From Nymphaea colorata (Eukaryota > Streptophyta > Magnoliopsida > Nymphaeales > Nymphaeaceae): a DNA stretch of 64,000 nt. The notes beneath the pieces were generated by a model that made no database searches, had not been told where the DNA came from, and saw only the letters and a program-made list of their open reading frames with translations. The stretch spans positions 27,331,315-27,395,314 of the forward strand of contig NC_045141.1 of assembly GCF_008831285.2 (NCBI RefSeq), read 5' to 3'. Positions 51,982 to 64,000 of this stretch are shown in pieces (the stretch's first letter is position 1; the number at the start of each line of letters is the position of its first letter). Both the position numbers and the translations under genes were made by a program.

Positions 51982-54725
51982 TTTACAAAAAGAAAGGGTG
52001 CTGCAGGATAAAGAGGCCCTCTCCTTCTTCCCATAGAAAACAGATCGAGAGCTCCTCAGTCGTTTGGGCAATTAACAGGGCAAGTAAGTTTTTTTTATTG
52101 TAAGTCTCCCAAAATCAAGGACAGCCAACTGTGAATTATGTCTGTTATTTTCATGTGATGGAGGAAATGAACACCCGCAGATTACACGCTTTCTTTGGCT
52201 TTCTCATTTCCACACGAAACCACTTCTTCTTTCCTCCATTAAGGACAACATGCCCTTGGATAACCATGACAAAACCACATCCAACTAACACAGGGAACGA
52301 ACACCGTGACGTTTTAAGTTGTCTCTAAGATGGGAGAAAGAGCTGCAGTAACCATCTAGCAGGATTGGGTATACTGATTATTAGGGGATGAAGCTGGGAT
52401 GTTTTTACTTGCTGATTGGCTGAAACCAAATCAGGAAAACTGAAAACAAGTCAGGAGTAGGGCTGGGCACAGGGTTCGACAAGGCAATTTTGAAGTCCAT
52501 AGTAGCAGCCCACTTGGTTATCAGCTTAGGCCCAACCATTAATTTCATGACACCTGAGAAAGGAACTGACCATCTGCACCTCATCCAGGAGGATGTGTGA
52601 AAGAGAGGAATAACAAAATAAAAAAAAAATGCATAAAAACTGAGTTCCAAAGTAAACCAAGGCCTGCTGAGGCTGAGCCAGCGGGGGCGACCAGCCAAAT
52701 GAGGTAATTGCCGGTCCTATTGTTTGGCCTGTTAATAATTGGTCTAGGCCGAGACCAGGGTCTGTCAGGTAGCAAGTCAGAGGTACCAACTCAAACCCTC
52801 TGCCTCATACTTGACCCCACCCGATAATTTTTTAAATATGTTTTACAATGTCAGGCCGGAGTCAGTTAGTTAAACACTCGTGCCAAGGTCAAGTGACCAA
52901 GCTAAGGCAAAAAAAAACAAAAAAAAAAAGGAGCTTATCAACCTCATCGGCTTCACAAGCCAAAAAATGGAGCGCAGTCCAGGTACTCAGCCCGATGACA
53001 GCAGTCGGGTACATGGCACAATGGCCACCCTTAAGAGAAAGTGAGGAAAGATCAATCAATCCTAAAAATGAAAAAAAAAAAAAAGGAAAGCAATAAGCTT
53101 GTTTGGTTGTAAAGAGAGTGAAAGAAAAGAAAACTTTAATGTAAATTCAATCCCTCTAAAATGGGAAGCAAATGAAATATCTAACCCTTTTTTACTGTAT
53201 ATACCATTTCCACCAGCCCATAGCCGACCTTGCGTGACTCTTTCTCTCCGCTATTCAAGACTCCTATGGGTGCCTGGTGTGCATTTCTCTCCCTTCCCGC
53301 CATTATCATCTCTTTACCAAAATCAAGTTTTTGTCATTTTTATGTCATCCAATTAGTGTACCTGAAAATGGTGTTTTGTTTGATTGATATAATTTTTTAT
53401 CATACTATAAAATGAAATATCGAGTATAAGTGTGGTTCCTTTTTTATTGAATCAAGAAATCAAATTAAAAATATTTTTGTTTGAATGATAATTTTTTTTA
53501 ATATTAAAGATATTATTGTAATCTTTTCCTTTATGTAGTCCAAACAAACATAATTTTAGCAATTTCTTTCTTTCTATTCAAAAAAGTTTTATAATCACCT
53601 CTTTTTTTTCCTTTTCATTTAGTGAACATCCCTTTCTTTTTCTTTCCTTTCATGTCCTCTTATATCATCTCTGTTGTAACAACAAGAGATGGAACCGGAC
53701 GGCGAACACCTACCCTGATCAAAGGAAAGCCCTTCAGGAAGCTGAGCTACCTGTTATCTGTTGATGCAGCAGAGCTCTGAAAATGTGGTGGAGGATGCGG
53801 AAGGGAAGACTGCCACCAAACGTGGTAAACCTGACCTTTGTTTTTCGTGTTTTTTTTAGCGGCTAGGCCTTGCTTTGCCTGCTTAGCATCTTTAAATCCT
53901 TTTCCTTTAATAAATACACTTCTCAAGAACAAAGGTGGGGAGCCTACCTCCCAAGAGTTCACCAGTGGCAACAAACATTGGGCTATCAAATCCACACTCG
54001 AAATTTTCGAAAAAAAAAAAGAATTTAGTGATCTATGACCAATAGGAAAACCTGTTGAAATTAAGAAACATACAAACCTAATTTGCAAAAACGCCAATAA
54101 AAGAAACCGTTTCCACTAGAACTAGTGCCTTTACAACTGGCATTGCTACAATGTCCATGGCATCACGGGGAGGAATCACAAGATTCACAACCCCCTTAAG
54201 AGTATTTCAAACCTAACGGGGTTATCAGCTTTTTACGACAAATACCCAAGAACCTAATGCGGCATGAGCAAGTTTTATGTTCTTACGTGCAGTAATCGTT
54301 ACAATAATAAAATTACAAACAGGTAAGTTACATATTTTTTTATAATCGTGATGACAACACATATAAACAATGGAGAAAACGCAAACCAAGGCGACAAAAT
54401 TAGTCATGGACTAAGCCTGAAAAAAAAACCCTTACAAGGATTGGGATCAACAGCTTAAACGTCCAAGACCCCATGCTTTGTTGGATGGTCGCCGGAAAAC
54501 CCCAAAAAAGGATGAGAGAGACGGGCTATATTACAATCTATGAAACAAACAAGTAATGCTAACCATGAAGAAACTTGCCGAAGCCACTAACTTGTATTCC
54601 AGTGAAACACCCTGTATTTTATACCACATAAGAGTAAATTAACAGCCTTCCACAATGGCAAGATCAACAGAAGCAATCCCAGTAAATCAAAGTGGATGAA
54701 CGGCATTAAGACATGACATACCAGT

Positions 54726-57700
54726 TTATGAAACGAACAAGGAAGGTCCAGGTGACGGCAAAGATGCCTTGCCAGGTCCGCTGCCACCAGTATTCACACC
54801 AATTGACTTGTTTGAGAGACGACGTTTGTACCGTTTCAATACAGAGGCAAGGTTCTCCTTGCCTTTGGGAAAGGCAACATCACCAGCAGCTGTTCCCGTC
54901 CTGCCCTTTCTTGAAGCAACAGCTGTTTCCACATCCTTGATTATTTCTAGGAGTGTACTTGCAGTGGTACATCTTCCCAGCATACCCCTGCCTGAAACGG
55001 ACGGTAGCCCATTTGAGACAATAGATCCAGGCCATCTAAATGATGCAGGTGTTTGAAGGCAGAAGCATGGGGAGCGTGTTGCTCGGGGTTGAGAAAATGC
55101 AGGATCAAGAACTCCCTGTTTTAAAGGAGAGAAGAAAAATGAAAACATATTCAGTTGCCATTTTTGAAAGTAAGCATGTTGACCATACCAAACTGGGCAT
55201 GAAGGTACCAAAACGTGTACAGCCAATATAACTATCCTCTTGTTCAAGTAAGGTTATGACTTAACTACCCTCCTAGAGCAGATAATAATATAAATATTAC
55301 TAGGGTTTTAGCGACATTTTAAGGGTATGAAGTATATGTGCCTTAAGAGGACTGGACTATTACATTACATGCAAAGCAACAGCTATTTAGGTGCATCATT
55401 GTAATTCATATTGCAGCAAGCTCATAGAAAGTGCCTATTTTTGGTGCATATCCAAGAGCAATCAGGCCTGACATGGCACTGCAATTCTATATGGTAGCTC
55501 AAGCATTAGCACCACGTACTTATGTTAGGACTTAGGCAACATCTTCATCACATTATGCAGCTGCCAAAAGACGTCCAACTCAATAACTATTCAAATAAAT
55601 AATAAAAACCTGTTAAACAGGTATCCATAAAAGGCTGAAAGTGAAGTACATACCTGAAGACGGTTAAGAACATATGTGTACTTCCCCCACAGCTCTGGCC
55701 GGCTCTCCACTAAGGCTAGATCTAGTATTCGGTGGATGCACCACACTCCGAAGCTGACAATGAGAGACACCCTCCATATGCATCCATCCCCACAATGAGG
55801 AACGGTTGGTACCAACATTTTGGAAAGCCGACCATCATCATCCCTTGGCCCAGAAGCAAACTTCCGGTCAGCTGCAAAATACAGTGATTCTCCAGCATGG
55901 GTACTGTAACTCGATGTTTTAGATTTGACATCTTGAAGAAACCTTTCTCTTGCTGCCACTAGATCAATCAGCTCCTCATCAGAACCACCACTTTGCTGGA
56001 AGAGCCATTCTGAACCTTCCAACTTCAAGAGCTTCATAATGCAGAACCTGAATGCTTTAAGCAACTCAGCCTCAGCTTCAGCATGAGAGACTTTTTGGGA
56101 GCTCGGCCTTATCCAGCTTTCCATACCATTGGACGACCCAATATTACCTTGTGGTGCGCCAAATAGCTGTTCAAAAGGCTGTCTAGACCAGAGAGAGTTG
56201 GTTTCCATGTAAGACTTTGTTTGAAGAGAAAAAGCATCCTTGTGAAGCTTAGAAGGAGATAACTCATCAAAGGCCAGTGGAACACTCTCAGTCCTCAATC
56301 TGTCCTGAGAGATGATAGACTGCCCAGGACCAATAGTGCCCATCCTTTGAGAACTTTTTTCCATCGATGATGGACCCCTACGAGGGACGCCAAGCACAGA
56401 AATATCGGGTAAGCTATGGTATTTCTTGGAATAAGCTGAAGGCATGGTTTCCTGAGTGCTGGTCACTGTAGACTCGGTGTATCTTGCGTCTGTTGGCAAT
56501 GTGTTTGAGAATGTCTGACTTGGCAAGTTTAAAGCATGTACAGAACCAAAACTATTCCTTGCAGAACCATATCCATAGGCATCAATGTAATTTGAGGTAA
56601 AAGAACTGGGCCCCAACCCTGGTGATTCCATTGGGTTTGTTCCCATCCTACTAAGGTAGGAAGATAACTGATAACCATGTATAGTTGCCGGCTGGTAATG
56701 CCGACTGTCAGAATAAGATGGCAACTGCAAACTAGAATAGCGCCGTTCACTTATCTCGGCTGAGCTCCTGTTTGGACCATGCATATATGCATCCAGTGAC
56801 TGCAAAGAAGAGGGCAAAGATGGTGATCCTTGCATGCCATATGATGATTCCACAGAACCAACCTTCCTTTGTTGCAGGAAAGATTCATAATCAATAGAGC
56901 TGGATAACAAACTTCTCTCCTCCAATCCAGGAGATTCCAGGTTTGCTGAAGGTGGCTTTAGACCTAAAATGACATCTATCCTTTTCGACTTCGCATCTGT
57001 AGTAATTTGCCCATGAAAATCATACAGTTGTCCCCAGAACTCATCAAGAACTGATGCCAACTGCTTTCTAGCAGCCCTACCCAATCCAGATAAACGAGTA
57101 AGACTCGCATTTCCGCTGCCCGTGTCATCAATTTTCCCTGTCACACTCCTAAAAGATCCTGGCCCCTCGTTTGCTACCAGTGATGAACTTTCAAGAGCCT
57201 CAGCAGGTAAATTTTCAGGTAACCAAGCACCTCCCTCATCTTCATCCTTCCTTGTCTCAATACCTACCTCTACCTTCATCTTTGCAGGTGGTGCATCTAA
57301 GCTGGTTTCAAGGATGGAAGCTGCATCAGGTGAACCGCCCCGAGGAACCATATCCACAGCCATTACAGGAGACAGCCCAGACACAGATGCTGATTCTGAA
57401 TCACCTAATGAGGAAAGCTGATCCTTCTCAATTTCAAATGGATGATACTCATTTGAGTCATAAATATCCTCGGTGAAAGACTCATGTTCTGGAGCAGAAT
57501 CATCCGGGACAATTTGAGCAGCTTGATGGTCTGATCTAGGTTCCACGTCTCTGTCCAAGCTAATATCCTCCTTGTCCATAGATAACCCCAACAGGGAGCT
57601 CTGGGTCTCCCAGTCCAACGCTTGACTGTCTGGCTTTTCACTAGCAGATTTTAGAGGAGTGACAGCCAACCAAAGCATAAACAAAAGTGATGCACAAGCA

Positions 57701-60700
57701 GTCACAAGTACAAAAACGAAAGGCAGCATGACACTGCCACCAACACTAAGTGTACCAACCCATTCGCTATCACCAAATAGCATTTCTGTAACAAAGAGAA
57801 TGTTTACAGCCAGCATCCCAAAAAAAGCAGCCTGAGACAAGATCTCCACAGATGCTGGGATCTTTGATGAACCCATTATTGAGCTTGACGAAGCTATCCG
57901 AAAAAGAGGAATCACAGAAGAAGGAAGTTGCATAGCTAGCACAACTTGAGAAAGAACAAGCAATTGATAAATTCCCTCAGCCCCATATTTATAAACACAA
58001 TAAATAGCAGGGACCAAAGCAACCATCTTGGTCATCAAACGATGCAACCATAACGGCATTTCAGCTCCAAGGAAACCATGCAAAGATGCATGCAAACCAA
58101 CCGTACATGTCAAAGATGTAACCAAACTTGCAATTAGCAGAGCCACAAAAAGCATGAAGGATGCAATCGAACTCTTCAGCACCTTCAGAGAACATAGCAA
58201 AGTAAGAAACCTTTAACAAGTGCAAAGCACAATCATAATCATGTCATATTACTGAAGGATAAGCACAAACACAACCAACTGCAAAAAGATAAAGTGACGC
58301 AACAGAAATTTGAGACAGAAATGTCAGTCAGAAGAGTAACCACCAACACCAATGCTAATTAGGGTTTCCACATATTTGTACTACCACTTGAATGTTGGGA
58401 TGACCCTTCTCAAACAACCTGCATTCAAATTTGATAATTGAATTTCACTTTTTATTGAGGAATGAGAAAGAACCCAAAAGTTCTCGTTGGCAGAAAACAT
58501 CATGTTCATTATCCACAGTTTCCTCTTTGTCATACCCAACTTTTCTTCATCCTTGCCCATCAACTGCCCATTCCTGTTTTCTTCAAGTGTTAAGTTTACA
58601 TAAATATAGAAAAATGTGTTTTTTATATGTAGAAGATAAATAAAACACAAGCAATTTAGTTATGTTCCTTTTTTCTTATAAATCTCCCTGGAACTAATAT
58701 TCTCATCCACCATTAGGCAACAGATACAGGGAAACTTTATTTTTTTCCTATCTGAAGAACAGGACCATTCCAATTCAATGGGTTAAGACGAACTGCTTAC
58801 ATCAAAGAATGAGAGAAATTTCCAGCAGTTCATTCAGTGAGGCAGAAGCAACCATTTTGCTTAATCCAGATAGTAATCTTTTTGTTGGTTCTACTACTAA
58901 TACAATATCAGAAACTATGTCACAGTGGTACGCCTGGGAGGGTCGTGTACCCATATCAGTATGGGAAAACGGGTACGCAGGTATGGTAAGGTACGTCTGG
59001 ATCAGTTCCGATCCAAGCCATTTTTTTTAATCTTCAAATTGCCTGATGCCTCTTCCTCTTTTGACACCTCTTCCTCTTCCGACTTGTTCTTCATCTTCAC
59101 CATACGACAGCTCAACAGCAGAGGGTCATGGTCGGCAGCAGTTGGAGATTTGCCAGCCGGCGGCGGCGACCGGCGATGGATTGCAGCAGTCTTCATAGGC
59201 GGCATAAGTTATTTTTTTTCTATTTTTTCATTTGACGATTTTTTAAGGGTTGCTGGCTTAGTGTCGTTTTTCAAAATCTTCCCCCACCGGTTCTTCAAGA
59301 TCTACTGCAGCCGTTTTGGATAATCATCTACCACTACATAATCATCTGCCGCTGCTGCCGTTTTGCATAGTCATCTGCCATGCTTCAAAACCTGTCGATT
59401 TGCATTGTTTTTTAGGTTATGCTTGTGTAAAACAGTAAATATCGTTAAAGTTATGTTTGTTTGACCTCTTGCCTTGGTTATGCTTCAAAACCTGCTGATT
59501 AGCCCTGTTGGTTATGGTTGCTGCTTAATCTTGTTATGCTGTTAAGTGTTAATCGTTATGCCCTCATAGTTCTGTCTATTATGCAACATAAATATGTCTT
59601 TCTATTATAATTATGCTGCTTGTTTATTTAATTAACTTTGTTATAGTATTTATGTTCTTTAACTTAAAATCTATTTATGTCTTCAACTTAAAGTCAATTT
59701 ATGTTTTTTATGAGATTATATGTATGATTTTTTTTTGGAATTCATAAATTTTGCCGTACTGCCGTACCAAGACTTTTTTAAATCGCCGTACCCGTACCCG
59801 CTTCCCCGTAACCATACCCTATGTGACATAGATCAGCAATATTTTGAGAACATTGTGCTTTTATTGCCAAAAGAGCATAAGCTATTTTTAAAGGAAAATT
59901 CTCACAATAATTTCAATACATTACAAAAAGTATTTCTTGCCATAATCAGGATATTTTACTGCAAAAACTTTTGAATGTATGTTTAGTCAGTGTATGATTC
60001 CATTTTTTGTTCATTTTCAAATTTTTAAAATCAATTTTAAATCTTTATCAATATCTTAATTTTGTAATTATCCTTTATATACCTTTAAATTTCAAGATTT
60101 TCAAGAAAAATAACTTTGCCAAAAAGGCAGAGAACAAACCCCGAGAAAGAAACCTGTGAACCAAATTTGTGCCTGACTTCTAATGCAAGAGGAAGATATG
60201 GTGTGTAGCATCAAACTGATACTTAACAGGAAACTCATATCCAAGAAGTTAGCAACACAGCCTGTCAATGAAAGGTTAAGAACCTATGGCAGTACTGGGA
60301 GGAACCATAAAGATGAACGCCTCCATTTCCATTTTTCCACTTAAGAAAAATAAGAAAGGTTGGTCAAGATTTTTTATACTTAACAGGAAGCTGATGTCCA
60401 AGAAGTGAGCAACATTGCCTGTCAATGAAAGGCAAATAACCTATGCCTATGGCAGCACTGGGAGTAACCATATCGATGAAGGTCTCCGTATCCACTTAAG
60501 AAAATAAGGACTGCATTTCCAGATCCAGGAATGCAAAACCATGGCATATAGCCACTGAGTCTAGGACAAGCTGCAAAGCCTAGGAATGACAGTTTATCAA
60601 ATAAAGAATGGAGGAGTTATAATTCACATATAGAAAGATAACATAAAGCATTCATGATGATGCAGAGACAAGAAAAATTAATCAGTCCAATAAACCACAA

Positions 60701-63268
60701 TAAGAACCTGATCTAGTAGAAGAAGTGCATCTTGAAATGTGAGTACTGCAAGTCCTGCACTGTGGAAGGTGGACACTGCTAAGCTCATAATCATATAATT
60801 TACCAGAAAGATGGCACTGAAAATGAGTGTGGTGGCAAAAAAATGGTCATGGCATACTGTTCCAGTAGAGACATTCAATTTCCTCTGTTGCTTCTGCATG
60901 AAACACAAGTTCAGTGGAATGAGGAAACAGCAAAAAAATTTTTTTAAAAAAAAGCAAACCCATCAAGGCACTACAATCCTACACCCAGATAACTGAGAAG
61001 GACAAGAAAGACATGAATAGGTATGCAGTAAGCTTAAACAGAGTGGGTAGTGGGGTGAACATTGCATTTTGGGAGAACTATTCGGTCCCAAAAGGCCTGC
61101 AAACTTAAGATGCACCAACCATGACAATTAGCTTGTCCATGTAACTTAGCTGAAAGCAGCACATAAACAACCATTATCATACTTCCTGCAGTCACAGTGA
61201 CATAATAGTTCTCTGAAATTCGGAAACTTACATTGCATTATTTAACAAGCCTCAAGGTCCATTTCTCAAAAATATTTTGCCCATCATTGGAGCAACCTAT
61301 TGTACCAAAGGAATACACTATGCTATCTTATACTACATCAGCAACCATGACAGACTTTGAATATTTGTATCTTAAAATAAAGAAGCTATGCCATTCTCTA
61401 CATATGCCATCATTCCCGCCTATGTCACATAGGTACGGGTATGGGTGCAGGTGAGGGTATAGGTACGGGTACGGACCATTTTTAAAAAACTTGGGTGCGG
61501 GAGTACGGCCGTACACACACATGCACATACATATATATGTCAAAAAAATTCAAACAGAATAACATATTTGCACATATATATATCAAAAAAGTACAAACAA
61601 AATAACATATTCATAAATCATAATCCAAAATTTATCATTTTTTATTCTCATTCTGCTCAGTCGCAAATTTACTGCTCAACTGAGGCCGAAGAAATCACGC
61701 GTGTACAGAAGCATAAGCACAAACAAAAGAACAACATAAGCTTTTACATAACAAGGTAAAGGAGCTGGCGAAGCAAAAAACGAATCCCAACACTACGAAG
61801 CCATAATGATGAAAAAAGAGGGAAGTGGGACATTAAAATGAGGGTTTCGAAAATTTTAACGTTAAAATGGTTTAAAAAGTTAAAATGTAAAAATCGTTAA
61901 CATTACAATCGGACAAATTTGGACTCAGTCAACTTTGACCGAGTCTGAAAAAGGTCAAAAATGACCTTGGGTGCGTTGACCGCACCCGGTACGGTCAACG
62001 CAATACCCTGCCGTACCCGTACCTGTGTCGTACCCATACCGGCGGGTACTCCGTGTGACAGAGATTCCCGCACCTTAAAACACAAAAGCTACCTGTACAG
62101 GCACTGCCTTAAAAAGTTACCCTTACAGGATTGTCGTGGTGGAATGGAACAGCAAGTGGCTATCACCATGAACAGGAAACATTCAAAAACAAAAATACTT
62201 TGTTGTTGGCAAAAATAATCCTTATCCAACATTCGGTCCAATAACTTAACAGCCTACACAACGACACACACAGAAAAACTTTGCAAATTTTCTCAGATAT
62301 CAAGTACATAAGACACTAATTGCTTTTTCAGGATAAAAAGCACAAAACAGATTGAAGGGGAAAGAATGTTGGACATCCAGGGATTTTGTCCAACAAGGAT
62401 GCCCCAAAAACAAACATAAAGCATGAAAATCACAACCTTTGGTTTTTTTATGAGAACCTTTAGAATATGAAGTTCCAACTTGCAGCTAGGACAGTTGCTA
62501 GAATTAATCTCAAAGTAAAAAAAAAGGAAAAAAAAAAAAAAAAACAAATATAATCGTGGTGTAGCTACAAAGTCATCTTTGAGTATACCTGGATGATAGA
62601 TGAATGAATGTAGAAATTATGAGGCAAGATACTGGCACCAAGAAGAGCCAGGACTGTGTATAAACTTTCACCTCTCACTCTTGGCAGAACATTCATAACA
62701 AATGAAACCTCTGGTTGATTAACAAGAAACAGGAGCACATAATACAGCAGAACGAACCCTGCAGCAAGTACAGACATTGCCTCGAACTTCCGTATATCCT
62801 ATATGAACGAACACAGATTTTTACTGCACCGGAAATAATATGAAAAGCAACATTTGGAAGGAATATGAACAAGTCCACAAAACTGTACCGAAGATTGAGA
62901 ACCAAGAATAAGTAGAATTAGTGCACCATCAATCACCGTCAAAGAAACACAAATTACGAGGTCCAACCCGAGTAGAAGATTGAGTCCATGAGCAATGCCT
63001 AAAATCTGAAAGCAGTACCAAAAAAAAAAAGTTAAAAATATGCTAACTGCAGTGAAAATAAATTAAATGATATAAATTCAACTCATTATAAATGTGAGGG
63101 ACAATAGGATAAATATTAGAAGTTGAGAGTTGAGACTACAGAAATGGTAACACAAGCAAGAGAGACAGAAAAAAGGGGTACCATGGTCAGATCTGATATG
63201 ATTGCCGATAACTCTATCTGAATGCCCAGCAGTGTGCATATTGTTGGAGCATACTCTTCACCACAGAT
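54726..63268 (-). CDS. EIN2: EIN2, central ethylene-signalling membrane protein (5' end outside window)
   Basis: Six exons in phase, 63268-63182, 63005-62889, 62798-62589, 60893-60708, 58182-55654 and 55115-54726, give about 1170 residues; roughly the first 115 lie beyond the right edge. EIN2 is an ER membrane protein with an NRAMP-like domain. On ethylene, CTR1 inhibition ends and its C-terminal part is released to stabilise EIN3. Seen: ICGEEYAPTICTLLGIQIE, LLGASILPHNFYIHSS, VLTFQDALLLLDQ, AVTPLKSASEKPDSQ, GLGRAARKQLASVLDEFWG, SLWSRQPFEQLFG, LEGSEWLFQQSGGSDEELID, CGDGCIWR, SRPELWGKYTYVLNRLQ, and KGRTGTAAGDVAFPKGKENL followed by the LKRYKRRLSNK nuclear-targeting stretch. The 843-codon exon starts after CTGAAG at 58183; an AG nine bases further in is an alternative. 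Two introns carry hAT-like insertions. No coding lesion is seen. Confidence 0.97.
58915..59831. mobile_element. Non-autonomous hAT-like element 1 (in EIN2 intron)
   Basis: The left end begins CTATGTCACAGTGGTACG and the right end, read inward, CTATGTCACATAGGGTATGG. Flanks ATCAGAAA (58907-58914) and ATCAGCAA (59832-59839) match at 7 of 8 bases, fitting an aged 8-bp hAT target duplication. Both ends are full of GTACCCGTACC-type subterminal repeats. The 917-bp interior has a TCTTCC-rich and GC-rich part (about 59040-59200) unlike the AT-rich rest. No transposase is recognised. Confidence 0.8.
60219..60508. repeat. Diverged direct repeat of about 135 bp in EIN2 intron
   Basis: Copies at 60219-60354 and 60376-60508 both start ATACTTAACAGGAA and end CACTTAAGAAAA...TAAG, sharing GCCTGTCAATGAAAGG. 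They differ at many positions and by small indels. Confidence 0.85.
61421..62063. mobile_element. Non-autonomous hAT-like element 2 (in EIN2 intron)
   Basis: The left end is CTATGTCACATAGGTACGGG and the right end, read inward, CTCTGTCACACGGAGTACCC. It is flanked by a perfect 8-bp target-site duplication ATTCCCGC (61413-61420 and 62064-62071). Subterminal GTACGGGTA/GTACCCGTACC repeats tie it to element 1. The 643-bp interior has no transposase; near the right end it has several GTCAAC/GTTGAC motifs. The perfect duplication suggests it is younger than element 1. Confidence 0.87.
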
Positions 63269-64000
63269 CTATTCCAACAAATTCAACAATATAACACAAA
63301 AAATTACAATCATAGTATGTTCAAAATTCAAATATAGATTGACTTATATCCAATAGTCAGCAGTATCCCACAAATTTATTATTGAAAAGAACCTGGTCAC
63401 ACTATGAAGAGGTGATCACTTACTAGCTTCAGATTAAATGCTCCTAAGTCCTAAATGATATTCTAGTCTATAAGGCTTAAGAGATACAAGAGTTATCAAG
63501 GCAACCATAATTGGCTCTTAGCTTTTTCCAAAGATATTTTTTGTAAATTTCATCAGGACAAGGAGAATGACCACAAATATCTCTCTTTTAAGAAAGGGAA
63601 AGGGACAAGGCCATGAAGAGGGACTTATGAGCACCTTTGAGTTTTGGTTCTGAGTTCTAACTATGGAAAAAATGAAGAGAACATTAACAATGCTAACAAC
63701 CGCTTCTTGCAGTTTTTTTTTTTAGGGGGTGGGTTGGGTTGGGGGGGGGGGGCGGTGGAGGAGGAAATTCTCTTAGGTCACACTGCAAGAAATCCTGAAA
63801 ATTGATAGGGAGAATGAAAAGTTGGTGACTGTCTTCACACTAACCTTGTTTTGAGATAATTTTGCTGGTTTCGATAGGAAACTGACATGTAATTTGCACT
63901 GAAAACCATGCAGATCAACACACCAAACACTTAACAGTGTAACGGAGAATGATAGCATAAAGAGCCGCAACACTTATGATATTGTAAGCACCTCCATCAC
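63269..64000 (-). other. EIN2 intron running off the window
   Basis: The next upstream EIN2 exon would code the stretch ending before ICGEEY, and I cannot find it in these 732 bases. They are therefore taken as intron. The stretch holds a G-run of about 10 bases near 63741-63752 within a G/T-rich patch. No other feature is seen. Confidence 0.6.

Larger units (their letters stand above)
50401..54725. other. Intergenic region between PAL and EIN2
   Basis: PAL upstream DNA on the left and EIN2 3' UTR on the right. Between them is AT-rich sequence with many A/T homopolymers and short frames that I do not recognise (for example 52405-52789 on the minus strand). I see no supported gene. Confidence 0.45.

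Overview
The window is nuclear DNA of a flowering plant. It carries split genes with U-rich GT-AG introns, a full EIN2 C-terminal half, an ADF with a plant-type N-terminus, PEP-carboxylase kinase, adenosine kinase and phenylalanine ammonia-lyase. Intergenic DNA is AT-rich, with microsatellites and transposon debris. I cannot fix the species. PAL carries Phe-Leu at the selectivity site rather than the grass PTAL His-Leu. PAL and PPCK look markedly GC-richer than the many-exon genes around them.

Layout: (i) 1-5286, a decayed LTR retroelement on the minus strand: an internal part, a tRNA-iMet-type primer site and a long LTR. (ii) 6575-11437 (+), a nine-exon RUS2/WXR1-like DUF647 gene that includes one GC-AG intron. 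(iii) 16474-20770 (+), a three-exon ADF5/9-type actin-depolymerizing factor with a 3 kb intron. (iv) 27063-28340 (-), a two-exon PEPC kinase. (v) 28.5-35.5 kb, a gene-poor stretch with weak minus-strand exon candidates and two interleaved perfect inverted repeats. (vi) 35471-36901 (-), a single-exon multi-pass membrane protein that I do not recognise. (vii) 41032-44137 (-), a thirteen-exon adenosine kinase. (viii) 48002-50155 (-), an uninterrupted PAL gene with a TATA/G-box/AC-like promoter. (ix) 54726 to beyond the right edge (-), EIN2; its N-terminal exons lie outside the window. Two EIN2 introns hold related TIR elements bounded by 8-bp target-site duplications (non-autonomous hAT type).

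The genes are ordinary single loci, not a cluster. There are loose metabolic links: PAL and PPCK act around aromatic and C4-acid metabolism, ADK recycles adenosine from the methyl cycle, and EIN2 carries ethylene signalling. I see no evidence of a coordinated or novel multi-gene system. The most unusual items are the interleaved inverted repeats at 30750-30930, the hAT pair in EIN2, the uninterrupted PAL reading frame and the GC-AG intron in RUS2. Exon borders were worked out by hand from reading frame, splice dinucleotides and remembered family sequences; no alignment was run.
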